Under the pieces are notes generated by a model. The model saw nothing but the letters and a program-made list of their open reading frames with translations. It had not been told where the DNA came from and made no database searches. This document shows positions 27,613-35,082 of a DNA stretch of 64,000 nt, one piece after another. The stretch's first letter is position 1. Every line of letters begins with the position of its first letter. Made by a program: the position numbers and the translations under genes. The DNA is from CAMAVH01 sp046297835 (GTDB taxonomy: Bacteria > Pseudomonadota > Alphaproteobacteria > SMXQ01), in NCBI GenBank assembly GCA_046297835.1, contig JBKBHI010000009.1, positions 1-64,000 of the forward strand. The letters run 5' to 3'.

Positions 27613-28110
27613 TCAGCGCGGCGTTTTCGCGCCGGATTTTTTCGCTTTCGCGGTCTTCTTCGGCTTGGCCGCCGATTTGGCGAAGCTCTCCGCCTTGCGC
27701 GACGCCTTTTCGGCGATGCCGGAGCGCACCTCGCGCCGCTTCAGCTCTTTCCAGACCTGCGCCGGCTTGACGCCGCAGGCCGCCCATAGCACCAGGAGGT
27801 GATAGAGCGTGTCGGCGCTTTCCAGCACCAGCGCCTTGCCGTTGTTGTGCGCGCCCTCGATGACGGCCTCCACCGCTTCCTCGCCGAATTTCTGCGCGAT
27901 CTTCGCCGGACCGCGCAGGAACATGCGCGCGGTGTGCGAGCGCGCCGGATCGGCGCCGCGCCGCGACTTGATCACGGAATAAAGTCCGTCGAGCGTGCGG
28001 CCGTCGCTGCCCGCGCCGGCGCCGGGAATGATGCCGATGATTTTGGCCGGCCCGGCTTTCGCGCCCGCCTTTTTGCTTTTCGGCTTTTTGCTTTTCGATT
28101 TCTGCGCCAC
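27613..28110 (-). CDS. hisE: Phosphoribosyl-ATP pyrophosphatase HisE with basic tails
   Basis: Second step of histidine synthesis: hydrolyses phosphoribosyl-ATP to phosphoribosyl-AMP. The core at about residues 38-130 is typical, with QKFGEEAVEAVIEGAHNN and LVLESADTLYHLLVLW (metal-binding Glu and Asp). The protein is 165 aa, against roughly 100 for a minimal HisE. The excess is lysine-rich: eight Lys in the first 20 residues, and eight Lys plus one Arg in the last 24. These tails resemble histone-H1-like sequence and are not needed for the fold. hisI is not in the window. Confidence 0.95.
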   Translation of the reverse strand: MAQKSKSKKPKSKKAGAKAGPAKIIGIIPGAGAGSDGRTLDGLYSVIKSRRGADPARSHTARMFLRGPAKIAQKFGEEAVEAVIEGAHNNGKALVLESADTLYHLLVLWAACGVKPAQVWKELKRREVRSGIAEKASRKAESFAKSAAKPKKTAKAKKSGAKTPR

Positions 28111-28205
28111 GTCCGTTCCCTCTCGCCGCGCCGCGCGATCAGGGATCGCGGCCTGCTGCGGTCGTAACAGATTTGCGCCGCCCTGTCACGAGAGCGGCCA
28201 GCTCG

Positions 28206-28973
28206 TCAGTCGAGCCGCACCGGCAGGCCGGCGTCGCGCATGTGACGCTTCACGTCGCGGATCTTGAAAGTGCCGAAATGGAAGATCGACGCGGCGAGCA
28301 CGGCGCTGGCGTGGCCGTCGCGCACGCCGGCGACCATGTGGTCGAGCGTGCCGACGCCGCCGGACGCGATCACCGGCACCGGCACGCCGTCGGCGACCGC
28401 GCGCGTCAGCTCGATGTCGAAGCCCGACTTGGTGCCGTCGCGATCCATCGAGGTCAGCAAAATCTCGCCCGCCCCGAGGCGCGCCATCCGCTTGGCCCAC
28501 TCCACCGCATCCAAGCCCGTGCGGTTGCGACCGCCGTGGGTGAAAATCTCCCACTTACCGGGCGCGACGGATTTGCAGTCGATGGCGACGACGATGCATT
28601 GGCTGCCGAACTTCTCGGCCGCCTCGCCGACGAATTCCGGGCGCGCCACCGCGGCGGTGTTGATCGAGACCTTGTCCGCCCCGGCCAATAACAGCTTGCG
28701 GATGTCCTCGACCTGACGCACGCCGCCGCCGACGGTCAGCGGCATGAAACATTGCTCGGCGGTGCCGCGCACCACGTCATAGAGCGTGTCGCGATTGTCC
28801 GACGAGGCGGTGATGTCGAGGAACGTCAGCTCGTCCGCGCCTTCGCGGTCGTAGATGCGCGCCTGCTCTACCGGGTCGCCGGCATCGATCAGGTCGACGA
28901 AATTGACGCCTTTGACGACGCGGCCGTCTTTCACGTCGAGGCAGGGAATGACGCGCGCCTTGAGCAAGCTCAC
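28206..28973 (-). CDS. hisF: Imidazole glycerol phosphate synthase subunit HisF
   Basis: Cyclase subunit: with ammonia from HisH it converts PRFAR to imidazole glycerol phosphate and AICAR. It is a 255 aa (beta/alpha)8 barrel. Catalytic aspartates D13 (CLDVKDGRVVKG) and D132 (VAIDCKS) are present, as are the phosphate-binding loops GGG (near 82-84) and ASGGVG. It starts with GTG overlapping the hisA stop (GTGA), so they are coupled. It is followed by a 95-bp gap to hisE. Confidence 0.99.
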   Translation of the reverse strand: MSLLKARVIPCLDVKDGRVVKGVNFVDLIDAGDPVEQARIYDREGADELTFLDITASSDNRDTLYDVVRGTAEQCFMPLTVGGGVRQVEDIRKLLLAGADKVSINTAAVARPEFVGEAAEKFGSQCIVVAIDCKSVAPGKWEIFTHGGRNRTGLDAVEWAKRMARLGAGEILLTSMDRDGTKSGFDIELTRAVADGVPVPVIASGGVGTLDHMVAGVRDGHASAVLAASIFHFGTFKIRDVKRHMRDAGLPVRLD

Positions 28974-29695
28974 GCCTCCATCAGCTTCAAGGCGGCGGCG
29001 ACGTTGATGCGCCCGTCGTAGAGCGCGCGGCCCGAGATGACGCCTTCGATGCCGGAGCCTTCGTGGCGCTTGATCTCCTCCAGATCGGCGAGCGAGGAGA
29101 CGCCGCCGGACGCGATGATCGGCGTGGTCAGCGCGAAGGCGAGATCGACGGTCGACTCTAAGTTCACGCCGGTCATCACGCCGTCGCGGTCGATGTCGGT
29201 GAAGACGATGGCGGCAACGCCGGAATCCTCGAAGCGCAGCGCCAGATCGAGCGCGCGCACCTTCGAGGTCTTGGCCCAGCCCTCGACCGCGACATAGCCT
29301 TCGCGCGCGTCGATGCCGACGACGATCTTGCCCGGCCAGCGCTTGCAGGCGGTCTTGACCAGCTCAGGGTCGTTGAGCGCCACGGTGCCGAGAATGACGC
29401 GGGTGATGCCGGCATCCAGCCAGCGCGCGATGGTGTCGAGATCGCGGATGCCGCCGCCGAGCTGGACCGGCAGCTTGATCGACTTGAGGATCGCCGCAAC
29501 CGCGCCTTCGTTGATCGGCTTGCCCTTGATCGCGCCATTGAGATCGACGAGATGCAGCCATTTGAAGCCGGATTTCTCGAAGGCGCGCGCCTGATCGGCG
29601 GGGTCGGAGTTGTAGACGGTGGCCTGGTCCATGTCGCCCTTGAATAGACGGACGCAATTGCCGTCCTTCAGGTCGATGGCGGGAAAGAGAATCAT
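28970..29695 (-). CDS. hisA: ProFAR isomerase HisA
   Basis: Isomerises ProFAR to PRFAR in histidine synthesis. It is a 241 aa (beta/alpha)8 barrel homologous to HisF. Catalytic aspartates are D8 (FPAIDLKDGNCVRL) and D129 (VVGIDAREG). The phosphate loops are QLGGGIR and IASGGVSS. ATG 29695 gives the canonical N-terminus; the frame stays open far upstream but without family sequence. It lies 32 bp after hisH and overlaps hisF. Confidence 0.98.
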   Translation of the reverse strand: MILFPAIDLKDGNCVRLFKGDMDQATVYNSDPADQARAFEKSGFKWLHLVDLNGAIKGKPINEGAVAAILKSIKLPVQLGGGIRDLDTIARWLDAGITRVILGTVALNDPELVKTACKRWPGKIVVGIDAREGYVAVEGWAKTSKVRALDLALRFEDSGVAAIVFTDIDRDGVMTGVNLESTVDLAFALTTPIIASGGVSSLADLEEIKRHEGSGIEGVISGRALYDGRINVAAALKLMEA

Positions 29696-29727
29696 GGGCG
29701 AGGCTCTCCGAACTGGGTCGCGCGCGG

Positions 29728-30369
29728 CTAAGGCCGCCAGCGCAGGAAATTGGCGATGATGGAAAGGCCGTTGGCCTGGCTCTTTTCCGGATGGAATTGC
29801 GTGCCGACGATATTCTCGCGCCCGACCGCGGCGACGATCGGGCCGCCGTATTCGACGGTGGCGATCACGTCGGCCGCGTTCGCGGCTTTGAGCTGGTAGC
29901 TGTGCACGAAATAGGCGTCGCGAGTCTCGCCAAGCCCGGCGAACAGCGGATGGGCGCGCGCGAAGCGCAGCTCGTTCCAGCCCATGTGCGGCACTTTCAG
30001 CGCCGGATCGGCCGGCCGGATCTCCTCGACCGCGCCCTTGATCCAGCCGAGCCCCCGATGCTCGCCGTGCTCGCGGCCGATCTCGGCCATCAATTGCATG
30101 CCGACGCAGATGCCGAAGAACGGTTTTTTCTTCTCCAGCACCTGCTCGTTCAGCGCGGCGATCATGCCGGGCAGCGCTTCGAGGCCGCGCTTGCAGTCGC
30201 CGAACGCGCCGACGCCCGGCAGCACGATGCGCTCGGCGGCGGCGAGGTCTTTGGCGTCGGCGCTGACTTTGACGCCGCCCTTGAGCCCGGCGTCGGCCGC
30301 CGCGCGCTCGAACGCCTTGGCGGCGGAGCGCAAGTTGCCCGATCCGTAATCGACGATGACGACGCTCAT
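29728..30369 (-). CDS. hisH: Imidazole glycerol phosphate synthase subunit HisH
   Basis: Glutaminase subunit that supplies ammonia to HisF. It is a 213 aa class I glutamine amidotransferase with C88 (FFGICVGMQLM), H193 and E195 (TQFHPEKSQ). The oxyanion region PGVGAFGD and VPHMGWNEL are conserved. The ATG at 30369 shares one base with the TAA of the DUF2628 gene (TAATG), so translation is coupled to a gene with no known histidine role. Confidence 0.98.
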   Translation of the reverse strand: MSVVIVDYGSGNLRSAAKAFERAAADAGLKGGVKVSADAKDLAAAERIVLPGVGAFGDCKRGLEALPGMIAALNEQVLEKKKPFFGICVGMQLMAEIGREHGEHRGLGWIKGAVEEIRPADPALKVPHMGWNELRFARAHPLFAGLGETRDAYFVHSYQLKAANAADVIATVEYGGPIVAAVGRENIVGTQFHPEKSQANGLSIIANFLRWRP

Positions 30370-30836
30370 TACGCCTTGCCCCACGGCCCGGCGTCCGCCG
30401 CGCCCCATGGGCGGGCTTGCGGCGCAGGGGGGCGCAACGGCGCGCCGGCGATGGCGCTAAGATCGAGATAGCGGCGCAGCGCCGTCTCGGCGTCCGCCGC
30501 CGTGACCACGCCGTCCTCGCCATAGCCGCGCCGACGCAGGGCGGCGCGCCGCCAGTCGTTGCCCATCAGGCCGGTGAGCGTGGCGAGCGCGAGGAAGACG
30601 AGCCCGCTGCCGGCGCGGCCGAACTGGAACTGCTCGAACGCCACGCCGAGAACGGCGGAGATCGCCACCAGCGCCGCGGCCGCGAGCCACAGGCGGTGAT
30701 AGAGCGCCCAGGCGATGCCGAGGAAGAACGCCGGCCAGGAGAAGCCCTCTTTCACCAATTCGGGCAACGGGTCGAGCGGCTCCCACCGCTTGGCGCGGGC
30801 GGGAGCCGTGTGAACCGTGTAGACGCGCAGCGACAT
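30369..30836 (-). CDS. DUF2628 domain membrane protein
   Basis: 155 aa. The N-terminal stretch (LVKEGFSWPAFFLGIAWALYHRLWLAA) is the DUF2628 signature, followed by two or three hydrophobic helices (roughly 35-60, 66-85, 90-105). A soluble Pro/Ala-rich tail follows. Function is unknown; small membrane proteins of this family are often found inside his operons of alphaproteobacteria. It sits between hisB (26 bp) and hisH (1-base overlap). Confidence 0.88.
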   Translation of the reverse strand: MSLRVYTVHTAPARAKRWEPLDPLPELVKEGFSWPAFFLGIAWALYHRLWLAAAALVAISAVLGVAFEQFQFGRAGSGLVFLALATLTGLMGNDWRRAALRRRGYGEDGVVTAADAETALRRYLDLSAIAGAPLRPPAPQARPWGAADAGPWGKA

Positions 30837-30862
30837 GGAGATCCTGTGAGGAGCCCGGCAGG

Positions 30863-31588
30863 TTAGAGCGAGCCGCCGAGCACGCCCTTGGTGGAGGGCA
30901 CGGCGTCGGCCTTGCGCGGGTCGATCTCGACCGCTTGGCGCAAGGCGCGGGCCAGGCCCTTGAAGCAGGATTCGACGATATGGTGGCTGTTCTCGCCGTA
31001 GAGATTCTCCACATGCAGCGTCAGGCCGGCGGCCTGGGCGAAGGCCTGGAACCATTCCTTGAACAGCTCGGTGTCCATCTCGCCGACCTTGGGGCGCGGA
31101 AACTTCACGCGCCAGATCAGGTAGGGCCGGTTCGAGGCGTCGAGCGCGACGCGGGTCAGCGTCTCGTCCATCGGGATATAGGCCGAGCCATAGCGCGCGA
31201 TGCCGGCGCGGTCGCCGAGCGCCTGGCTGATCGCCTCGCCGATGGCGATGCCGCTGTCTTCCGTCGTGTGGTGCGCGTCGATGTGCAGGTCGCCCTTGGC
31301 GCGGCAGGTGATGTCGATCAGGCTGTGGCGCGAGAGCTGCTCCAGCATGTGATCGAGAAAGCCGATGCCGGTCGCGACGTCGTAGGTTCCGCTGCCGTCG
31401 AGATTGACGGTGACGGAGATCGACGTCTCCTTGGTGCTGCGCGCGACCGTCGCCGTGCGGCCGGCGAACTTCACGGCCCGCTTTGCCGGCAGGGCTTTGA
31501 CGCCCGCCGATTTAATGCCGACTGATTTAAGGGAGGCGGATTTCGCGGCGCGCGACATTTTGCGCGCCGGGGCGGTCTTCGGGCTCAT
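30863..31588 (-). CDS. hisB: Imidazoleglycerol-phosphate dehydratase HisB with basic N-terminal extension
   Basis: Dehydrates imidazole glycerol phosphate in histidine synthesis. It is 241 aa, against about 195-200 for monofunctional HisB. The family core begins near residue 44 (RTATVARSTKETSISVTVNL). It contains GIGFLDHMLEQLSRHS, HIDAHHTTEDSGIAIGEA and ENSHHIVESCFKGLARALR, with the Mn-binding His/Glu clusters intact. The first 43 residues hold 11 Lys/Arg and no acidic residue. A start at the internal Met11 would shorten but not remove this tail. First gene of the his operon; divergent from hslV. Confidence 0.96.
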   Translation of the reverse strand: MSPKTAPARKMSRAAKSASLKSVGIKSAGVKALPAKRAVKFAGRTATVARSTKETSISVTVNLDGSGTYDVATGIGFLDHMLEQLSRHSLIDITCRAKGDLHIDAHHTTEDSGIAIGEAISQALGDRAGIARYGSAYIPMDETLTRVALDASNRPYLIWRVKFPRPKVGEMDTELFKEWFQAFAQAAGLTLHVENLYGENSHHIVESCFKGLARALRQAVEIDPRKADAVPSTKGVLGGSL

Positions 31589-31690
31589 GGCCCTTCTCCA
31601 AATGGCGGAAATTGGCCTTGTTTTAGCAGGCCGGCCCTGCAAATCCAAGGGATGTCCGGGGTTTTCCGGCCGCCCTTGGCGGCGGTATGC

Positions 31691-31718
31691 CCTTGATCTT
31701 CCCCGCCAATCCCCCACA
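31691..31718 (+). promoter_or_regulatory. Putative heat-shock (sigma-32-type) promoter of hslVU
   Basis: CTTGAT (31691-31696, preceded by CC), 14-bp spacer, CCCCACAT (31711-31718). This resembles the CCCTTGAA-N13-15-CCCCATNT consensus. The predicted leader is about 36 nt. hslVU is a known heat-shock operon. Confidence 0.5.
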
Positions 31719-31759
31719 TTGAACGGGCTATTCCGCCCTTCCCGCAGATCGGACCCCCC

Positions 31760-32317
31760 ATGAGCGAGCCCACCGCCGCCAACCCCGCGATTTGGCACGG
31801 CACCACCATTCTCGCCGTGCGCAAAGCCGGCAAGGTCGTCATCGCCGGCGACGGCCAGGTCTCCTTGGGCCCGACCGTCATCAAATCCAACGCCCGCAAG
31901 GTGCGCCGCCTGGCCGGCGGCAAGGTGGTCGCTGGCTTTGCGGGAGCCACCGCCGACGCCTTCACCCTGTTCGAGCGCCTCGAAGGCAAATTGGAGAAGC
32001 ACGGCCACAACCTCGCCCGCGCCTGCGTCGAGCTGGCGAAGGACTGGCGCACCGACCGTTACTTGCGCCGCCTGGAGGCGATGATGGCGGTGGCCGATCC
32101 CGAGGTGTCCCTCGTCGTCACGGGCACCGGCGACGTGCTCGAGCCGGAAGACGGGCTGATCGGCATCGGCTCGGGCGGCATGTACGCCCTCGCCGCCGCG
32201 CGCGCCTTGATCGACCGGGACGACATGGACGCCGAGGCCGTGGCGCGCAAGGCCATGGGCATCGCCGCCGACATCTGCGTCTACACCAACCGCAACGTTA
32301 TCGTGGAAATCGTCTGA
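31760..32317 (+). CDS. hslV: ATP-dependent protease peptidase subunit HslV
   Basis: Proteasome-related threonine peptidase that forms a double ring with HslU and degrades misfolded proteins. It is 185 aa. The catalytic Thr becomes N-terminal after processing at HG|TTILAVRK. The conserved VVIAGDGQVSLG and VKSNARKVRR-type region (IKSNARKVRRL) follow, with GSGGMYALAAARAL further on. The 12-residue propeptide is slightly longer than the minimum. Its TGA overlaps the hslU ATG by one base. Confidence 0.98.
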   Translation: MSEPTAANPAIWHGTTILAVRKAGKVVIAGDGQVSLGPTVIKSNARKVRRLAGGKVVAGFAGATADAFTLFERLEGKLEKHGHNLARACVELAKDWRTDRYLRRLEAMMAVADPEVSLVVTGTGDVLEPEDGLIGIGSGGMYALAAARALIDRDDMDAEAVARKAMGIAADICVYTNRNVIVEIV

Positions 32318-33639
32318 TGGCCCTGCCCGCCAGCCCTTCGTTCAGCCCGCGCGAGATCGTCTCCGAGCTCGACCGCCACATCGTCGGTCAGCACGACGCC
32401 AAGCGCGCCGTCGCCATCGCCCTGCGCAACCGCTGGCGTCGCCAGCAGCTTTCGGACGAGCTGCGCGAGGAAGTAACGCCGAAGAACATCCTGATGATCG
32501 GCCCGACCGGCGTCGGCAAGACCGAGATCGCCCGCCGCCTCGCCAAGCTGGCGCAAGCGCCCTTCCTCAAGATCGAGGCGACCAAGTTCACCGAGGTCGG
32601 CTATGTCGGGCGCGACGTCGAGCAGATCGTGCGCGATCTCGTCGAGGTCGCCATCGGCATGACGCGTGAACGCTCGCGTAAGGATGTCCGCGCCAAGGCC
32701 GAGCTGGCCGCCGAGGAGCGCGTGCTGAGCGCGCTGGTCGGCGAAAACGCCGGCGACGAGACGCGGCGCAAGTTCCGCGCCATGCTGCGGTCGGGCGAGC
32801 TCGATTCTAAAGAGATCGAGATCGAGACGACGGACAGCGCCGGCGGCATGCCCTCGTTCGACGTTCCGGGCATGCCCGGCGCGCAAATCGGCATGCTCAA
32901 TCTCGGCGACATGTTCGGCAAGGCGTTCGGCGGACGCAAGCGCACGCGCAAGATGACGGTGGCCGATTCCTACGCCGTGCTGATCGACGAGGAGAGCGAC
33001 AAGCTGCTCGATTCGGAGAGCATCACGCGCGACGCGATCGGGGCCGTCGAGCAGAACGGCATCGTCTTTCTCGACGAGATCGACAAGATCTGCGCCACCG
33101 AGGAGCGTCGCGGCGGCGACGTCAGCCGCGAGGGCGTGCAGCGCGATCTCTTGCCGCTGATCGAGGGCACCACGGTGGCGACAAAGCACGGGCCGGTGAA
33201 GACCGACCATGTGCTGTTCATCGCGTCCGGCGCGTTCTCCGTCGCCAAGCCGTCCGACCTGCTGCCCGAACTGCAGGGCCGCCTGCCGATCCGCGTCGAG
33301 CTCAAAGCGCTGGCGCTCGAGGATTTCGTGCGCATCCTCAAGGAGCCGCAAGCCAGCCTGATCAAGCAATACAGCGCCCTGCTCGCCACCGAAAAAGTCT
33401 CGCTCGCCTTCACCGACGACGGATTGACCGAGATCGCCAAGGTCGCCGTCGAGGTCAACGACACGGTCGAGAACATCGGCGCGCGCCGGCTGCATACGGT
33501 GATGGAGCGCCTGCTCGAAGAGGTCAGCTATTCGGCCTCCGACACGCCGAACGTCACCGTCGACATCGACGCCGCCTTCGTGCGCAAACATGTCGGCGAC
33601 TTGGCTAAGAACGTCGATCTGTCGAAGTTCATTCTGTAA
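32317..33639 (+). CDS. hslU: ATP-dependent protease ATPase subunit HslU
   Basis: AAA+ unfoldase that feeds substrates to HslV. It is 440 aa. The N-terminal SPREIVSELDRHIVGQHDAK is the family signature; Walker A is GPTGVGKT at 62-69 and Walker B is IVFLDEIDKI near 250. The inserted I domain (about 110-235) is present. The arginine-finger region and the C-terminal VDLSKFIL, which docks into HslV, are intact. It is followed by a long nested inverted repeat. Confidence 0.98.
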   Translation: MALPASPSFSPREIVSELDRHIVGQHDAKRAVAIALRNRWRRQQLSDELREEVTPKNILMIGPTGVGKTEIARRLAKLAQAPFLKIEATKFTEVGYVGRDVEQIVRDLVEVAIGMTRERSRKDVRAKAELAAEERVLSALVGENAGDETRRKFRAMLRSGELDSKEIEIETTDSAGGMPSFDVPGMPGAQIGMLNLGDMFGKAFGGRKRTRKMTVADSYAVLIDEESDKLLDSESITRDAIGAVEQNGIVFLDEIDKICATEERRGGDVSREGVQRDLLPLIEGTTVATKHGPVKTDHVLFIASGAFSVAKPSDLLPELQGRLPIRVELKALALEDFVRILKEPQASLIKQYSALLATEKVSLAFTDDGLTEIAKVAVEVNDTVENIGARRLHTVMERLLEEVSYSASDTPNVTVDIDAAFVRKHVGDLAKNVDLSKFIL

Positions 33640-33657
33640 TCGGCCGCTTTATAGAAC

Positions 33658-33741
33658 GTCACCCTCGGGCTTGACCCGAGGGTCCATCCTTCAGAGGCTA
33701 GAGCGCTGGCCCTGGACCCTCGGGTCAAGCCCGAGGGTGAC
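33658..33741. repeat. Large nested inverted repeat after hslU
   Basis: Two 29-nt arms (33658-33686 and 33713-33741) are perfect reverse complements around a 26-nt spacer. Each arm is itself a palindrome, ACCCTCGGG-CTTGA-CCCGAGGGT. It resembles the dispersed REP-like intergenic repeats of alphaproteobacteria and could also act as a transcription end for hslU. There is no T-run. Confidence 0.85.
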
Positions 33742-33766
33742 AAGAAAATAAGTCGAGGAACCGCGC

Positions 33767-34189
33767 ATGTCCGACCAAAACCCCAGCGCCCTCTCCCATG
33801 TCTCGCTCGGCACCAGCCGGTTCGAGGAGGCCGTCGCGTTCTACGACGCGGTGCTGGCGACGCTCGGCTGCAAGCAGATCATGGAGCATCCGGGCGCGGT
33901 CGCTTTCGGCAAGGTCTATCCCGAATTCTGGGTGCAGACGCCGATCGACGGCAAGCCGGCCACGCTCGGCAACGGCAGCCATGTCGGCTTCATCGCGCCA
34001 AGCAAAGACGCCGTGCAGGCGTTCTGGGATGCAGCGCTGAAGGCGGGAGCGACCGGCGACGGCGCGCCGGGCGGACGCGAACATTATGGTGCGCCTTATT
34101 ACGGCTGTTTCCTGCGCGACCTCGACGGCCACAAGATCGAAGCGGCCTATTGGGACGAGGAATTGGCGAAGACTCTCGGTATGGGCTAA
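33767..34189 (+). CDS. VOC (glyoxalase/dioxygenase fold) family protein
   Basis: 140 aa, one vicinal-oxygen-chelate module: SHVSLGTSRFEEAVAFYDAV at the N-terminus and YGCFLRDLDGHKIEAAYWDE at the C-terminus. Candidate metal ligands are the His in SHVSLG and Glu in KIEAAY. Substrate is unknown. GAGGAA precedes the ATG. Its stop codon overlaps the stop of the convergent XRE gene. Confidence 0.9.
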   Translation: MSDQNPSALSHVSLGTSRFEEAVAFYDAVLATLGCKQIMEHPGAVAFGKVYPEFWVQTPIDGKPATLGNGSHVGFIAPSKDAVQAFWDAALKAGATGDGAPGGREHYGAPYYGCFLRDLDGHKIEAAYWDEELAKTLGMG

Positions 34190-34557
34190 CGCCCACGCTT
34201 CGGCTTCACCTCTTTCAACTTCGCGAGCATGTCGGCGAGTTCCTGATCGTCCAAATCGCCGATGCGTTCGGCGAGCAAATTGGCAAGCTCCGTCGCGCGC
34301 GGGCTGAGGCCAGCGGTGTCGACGATGACGCGCGGATGCGAGACGCGCGCGAGACGCTCCAGCTCTTCGGCTTCGTCCCAGATGATCGTGAAGAATGTGC
34401 AGATCTGGCGCAGCAGCATGGGGCTTGGGCGGCCGCGCTTGCCGTGCTCGAGCGCCGAGAGATAGGCCGAGGAGATTTCCAAGCTCTCCGCCATCTCCTT
34501 CAGCGTGATGCCGCGCGCTTTCCGCAGTTCCCTGAGCTTCGCGCCGAACGGAGTCAT
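34186..34557 (-). CDS. XRE family helix-turn-helix regulator
   Basis: 123 aa. A Cro/C1-type HTH is at residues about 5-60 (GAKLRELRKARGITLKEMAE, SLEISSAYLSALEHGKRGRP). The C-terminal half (70-120) is helical and charged, with a possible dimerisation role. It overlaps the smr stop by four bases (ATGA), so it is the last gene of the Tim44-mltA-smr-XRE run. The target is unknown. Confidence 0.9.
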   Translation of the reverse strand: MTPFGAKLRELRKARGITLKEMAESLEISSAYLSALEHGKRGRPSPMLLRQICTFFTIIWDEAEELERLARVSHPRVIVDTAGLSPRATELANLLAERIGDLDDQELADMLAKLKEVKPKRGR

Positions 34558-35081
34558 CGCGCGTCCCGTCGGCGTTTCAAGAGCACGTAGAGCGCCCCCT
34601 CGCCGCCGTCTTTCGCTTGCGCGTAGCGGATCGCCAGCACCAGCGGCCGCAGCTCCGCGCCGTTGAGCCAGCGCGGCACCGCAGCTTTGAGAACGCCGCT
34701 CTTGCCGGTGATGACCAGCACGCAGCGTTTGCCCGCCTCGGCTCCGGTTTCGAGAAAGCGCGCAAGCCGGCCATGCGCTTGCTCCTGCGTCATGCCGTGC
34801 AGGTCGATGCGGCCTTCAAGCGGCAGCTTGCCGCGCACCAGCTTCTGGCCGGTGCGTTTGTCGAGATCGGCCAGGCGGTCATGCGTCAGTTCGGCGAGCG
34901 TCGGCTTGCGGGCCGGCGGCGGCTTGGGCATGGCGATGCTGCGCGGCTGGCGCGTCGGCGGCGCGCTCTCCTCTTTCGCGGCCGGCTTCGCCGCAGGCGC
35001 GCGGCGCGGATGACGCAGCGGCGTGATGCTCTCGGCGATCTGCCACCACAGCTCGTCGTCGGGCACCAATATCTTGGTCAT
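34554..35081 (-). CDS. Smr/MutS2 domain protein
   Basis: 175 aa. A C-terminal Smr domain at about 90-172 shows IDLHGMTQEQAHGRLARFL and CVLVITGKSG, then a basic end. Smr domains are structure- or RNA-directed nucleases or binding modules; the DLHG motif is kept. The N-terminal 85 residues are Pro/Ala/Lys-rich. It starts one base before the mltA stop region, in the standard alphaproteobacterial mltA-smr pairing. Confidence 0.92.
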   Translation of the reverse strand: MTKILVPDDELWWQIAESITPLRHPRRAPAAKPAAKEESAPPTRQPRSIAMPKPPPARKPTLAELTHDRLADLDKRTGQKLVRGKLPLEGRIDLHGMTQEQAHGRLARFLETGAEAGKRCVLVITGKSGVLKAAVPRWLNGAELRPLVLAIRYAQAKDGGEGALYVLLKRRRDAR

Positions 35082-35082
35082 G

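Noticed and set aside
33528..33743. 71-codon minus-strand frame over the hslU end and the nested repeat
   Set aside because: Its SGLTRGSRA-type sequence is the translation of the intergenic repeat itself, a common false hypothetical protein.
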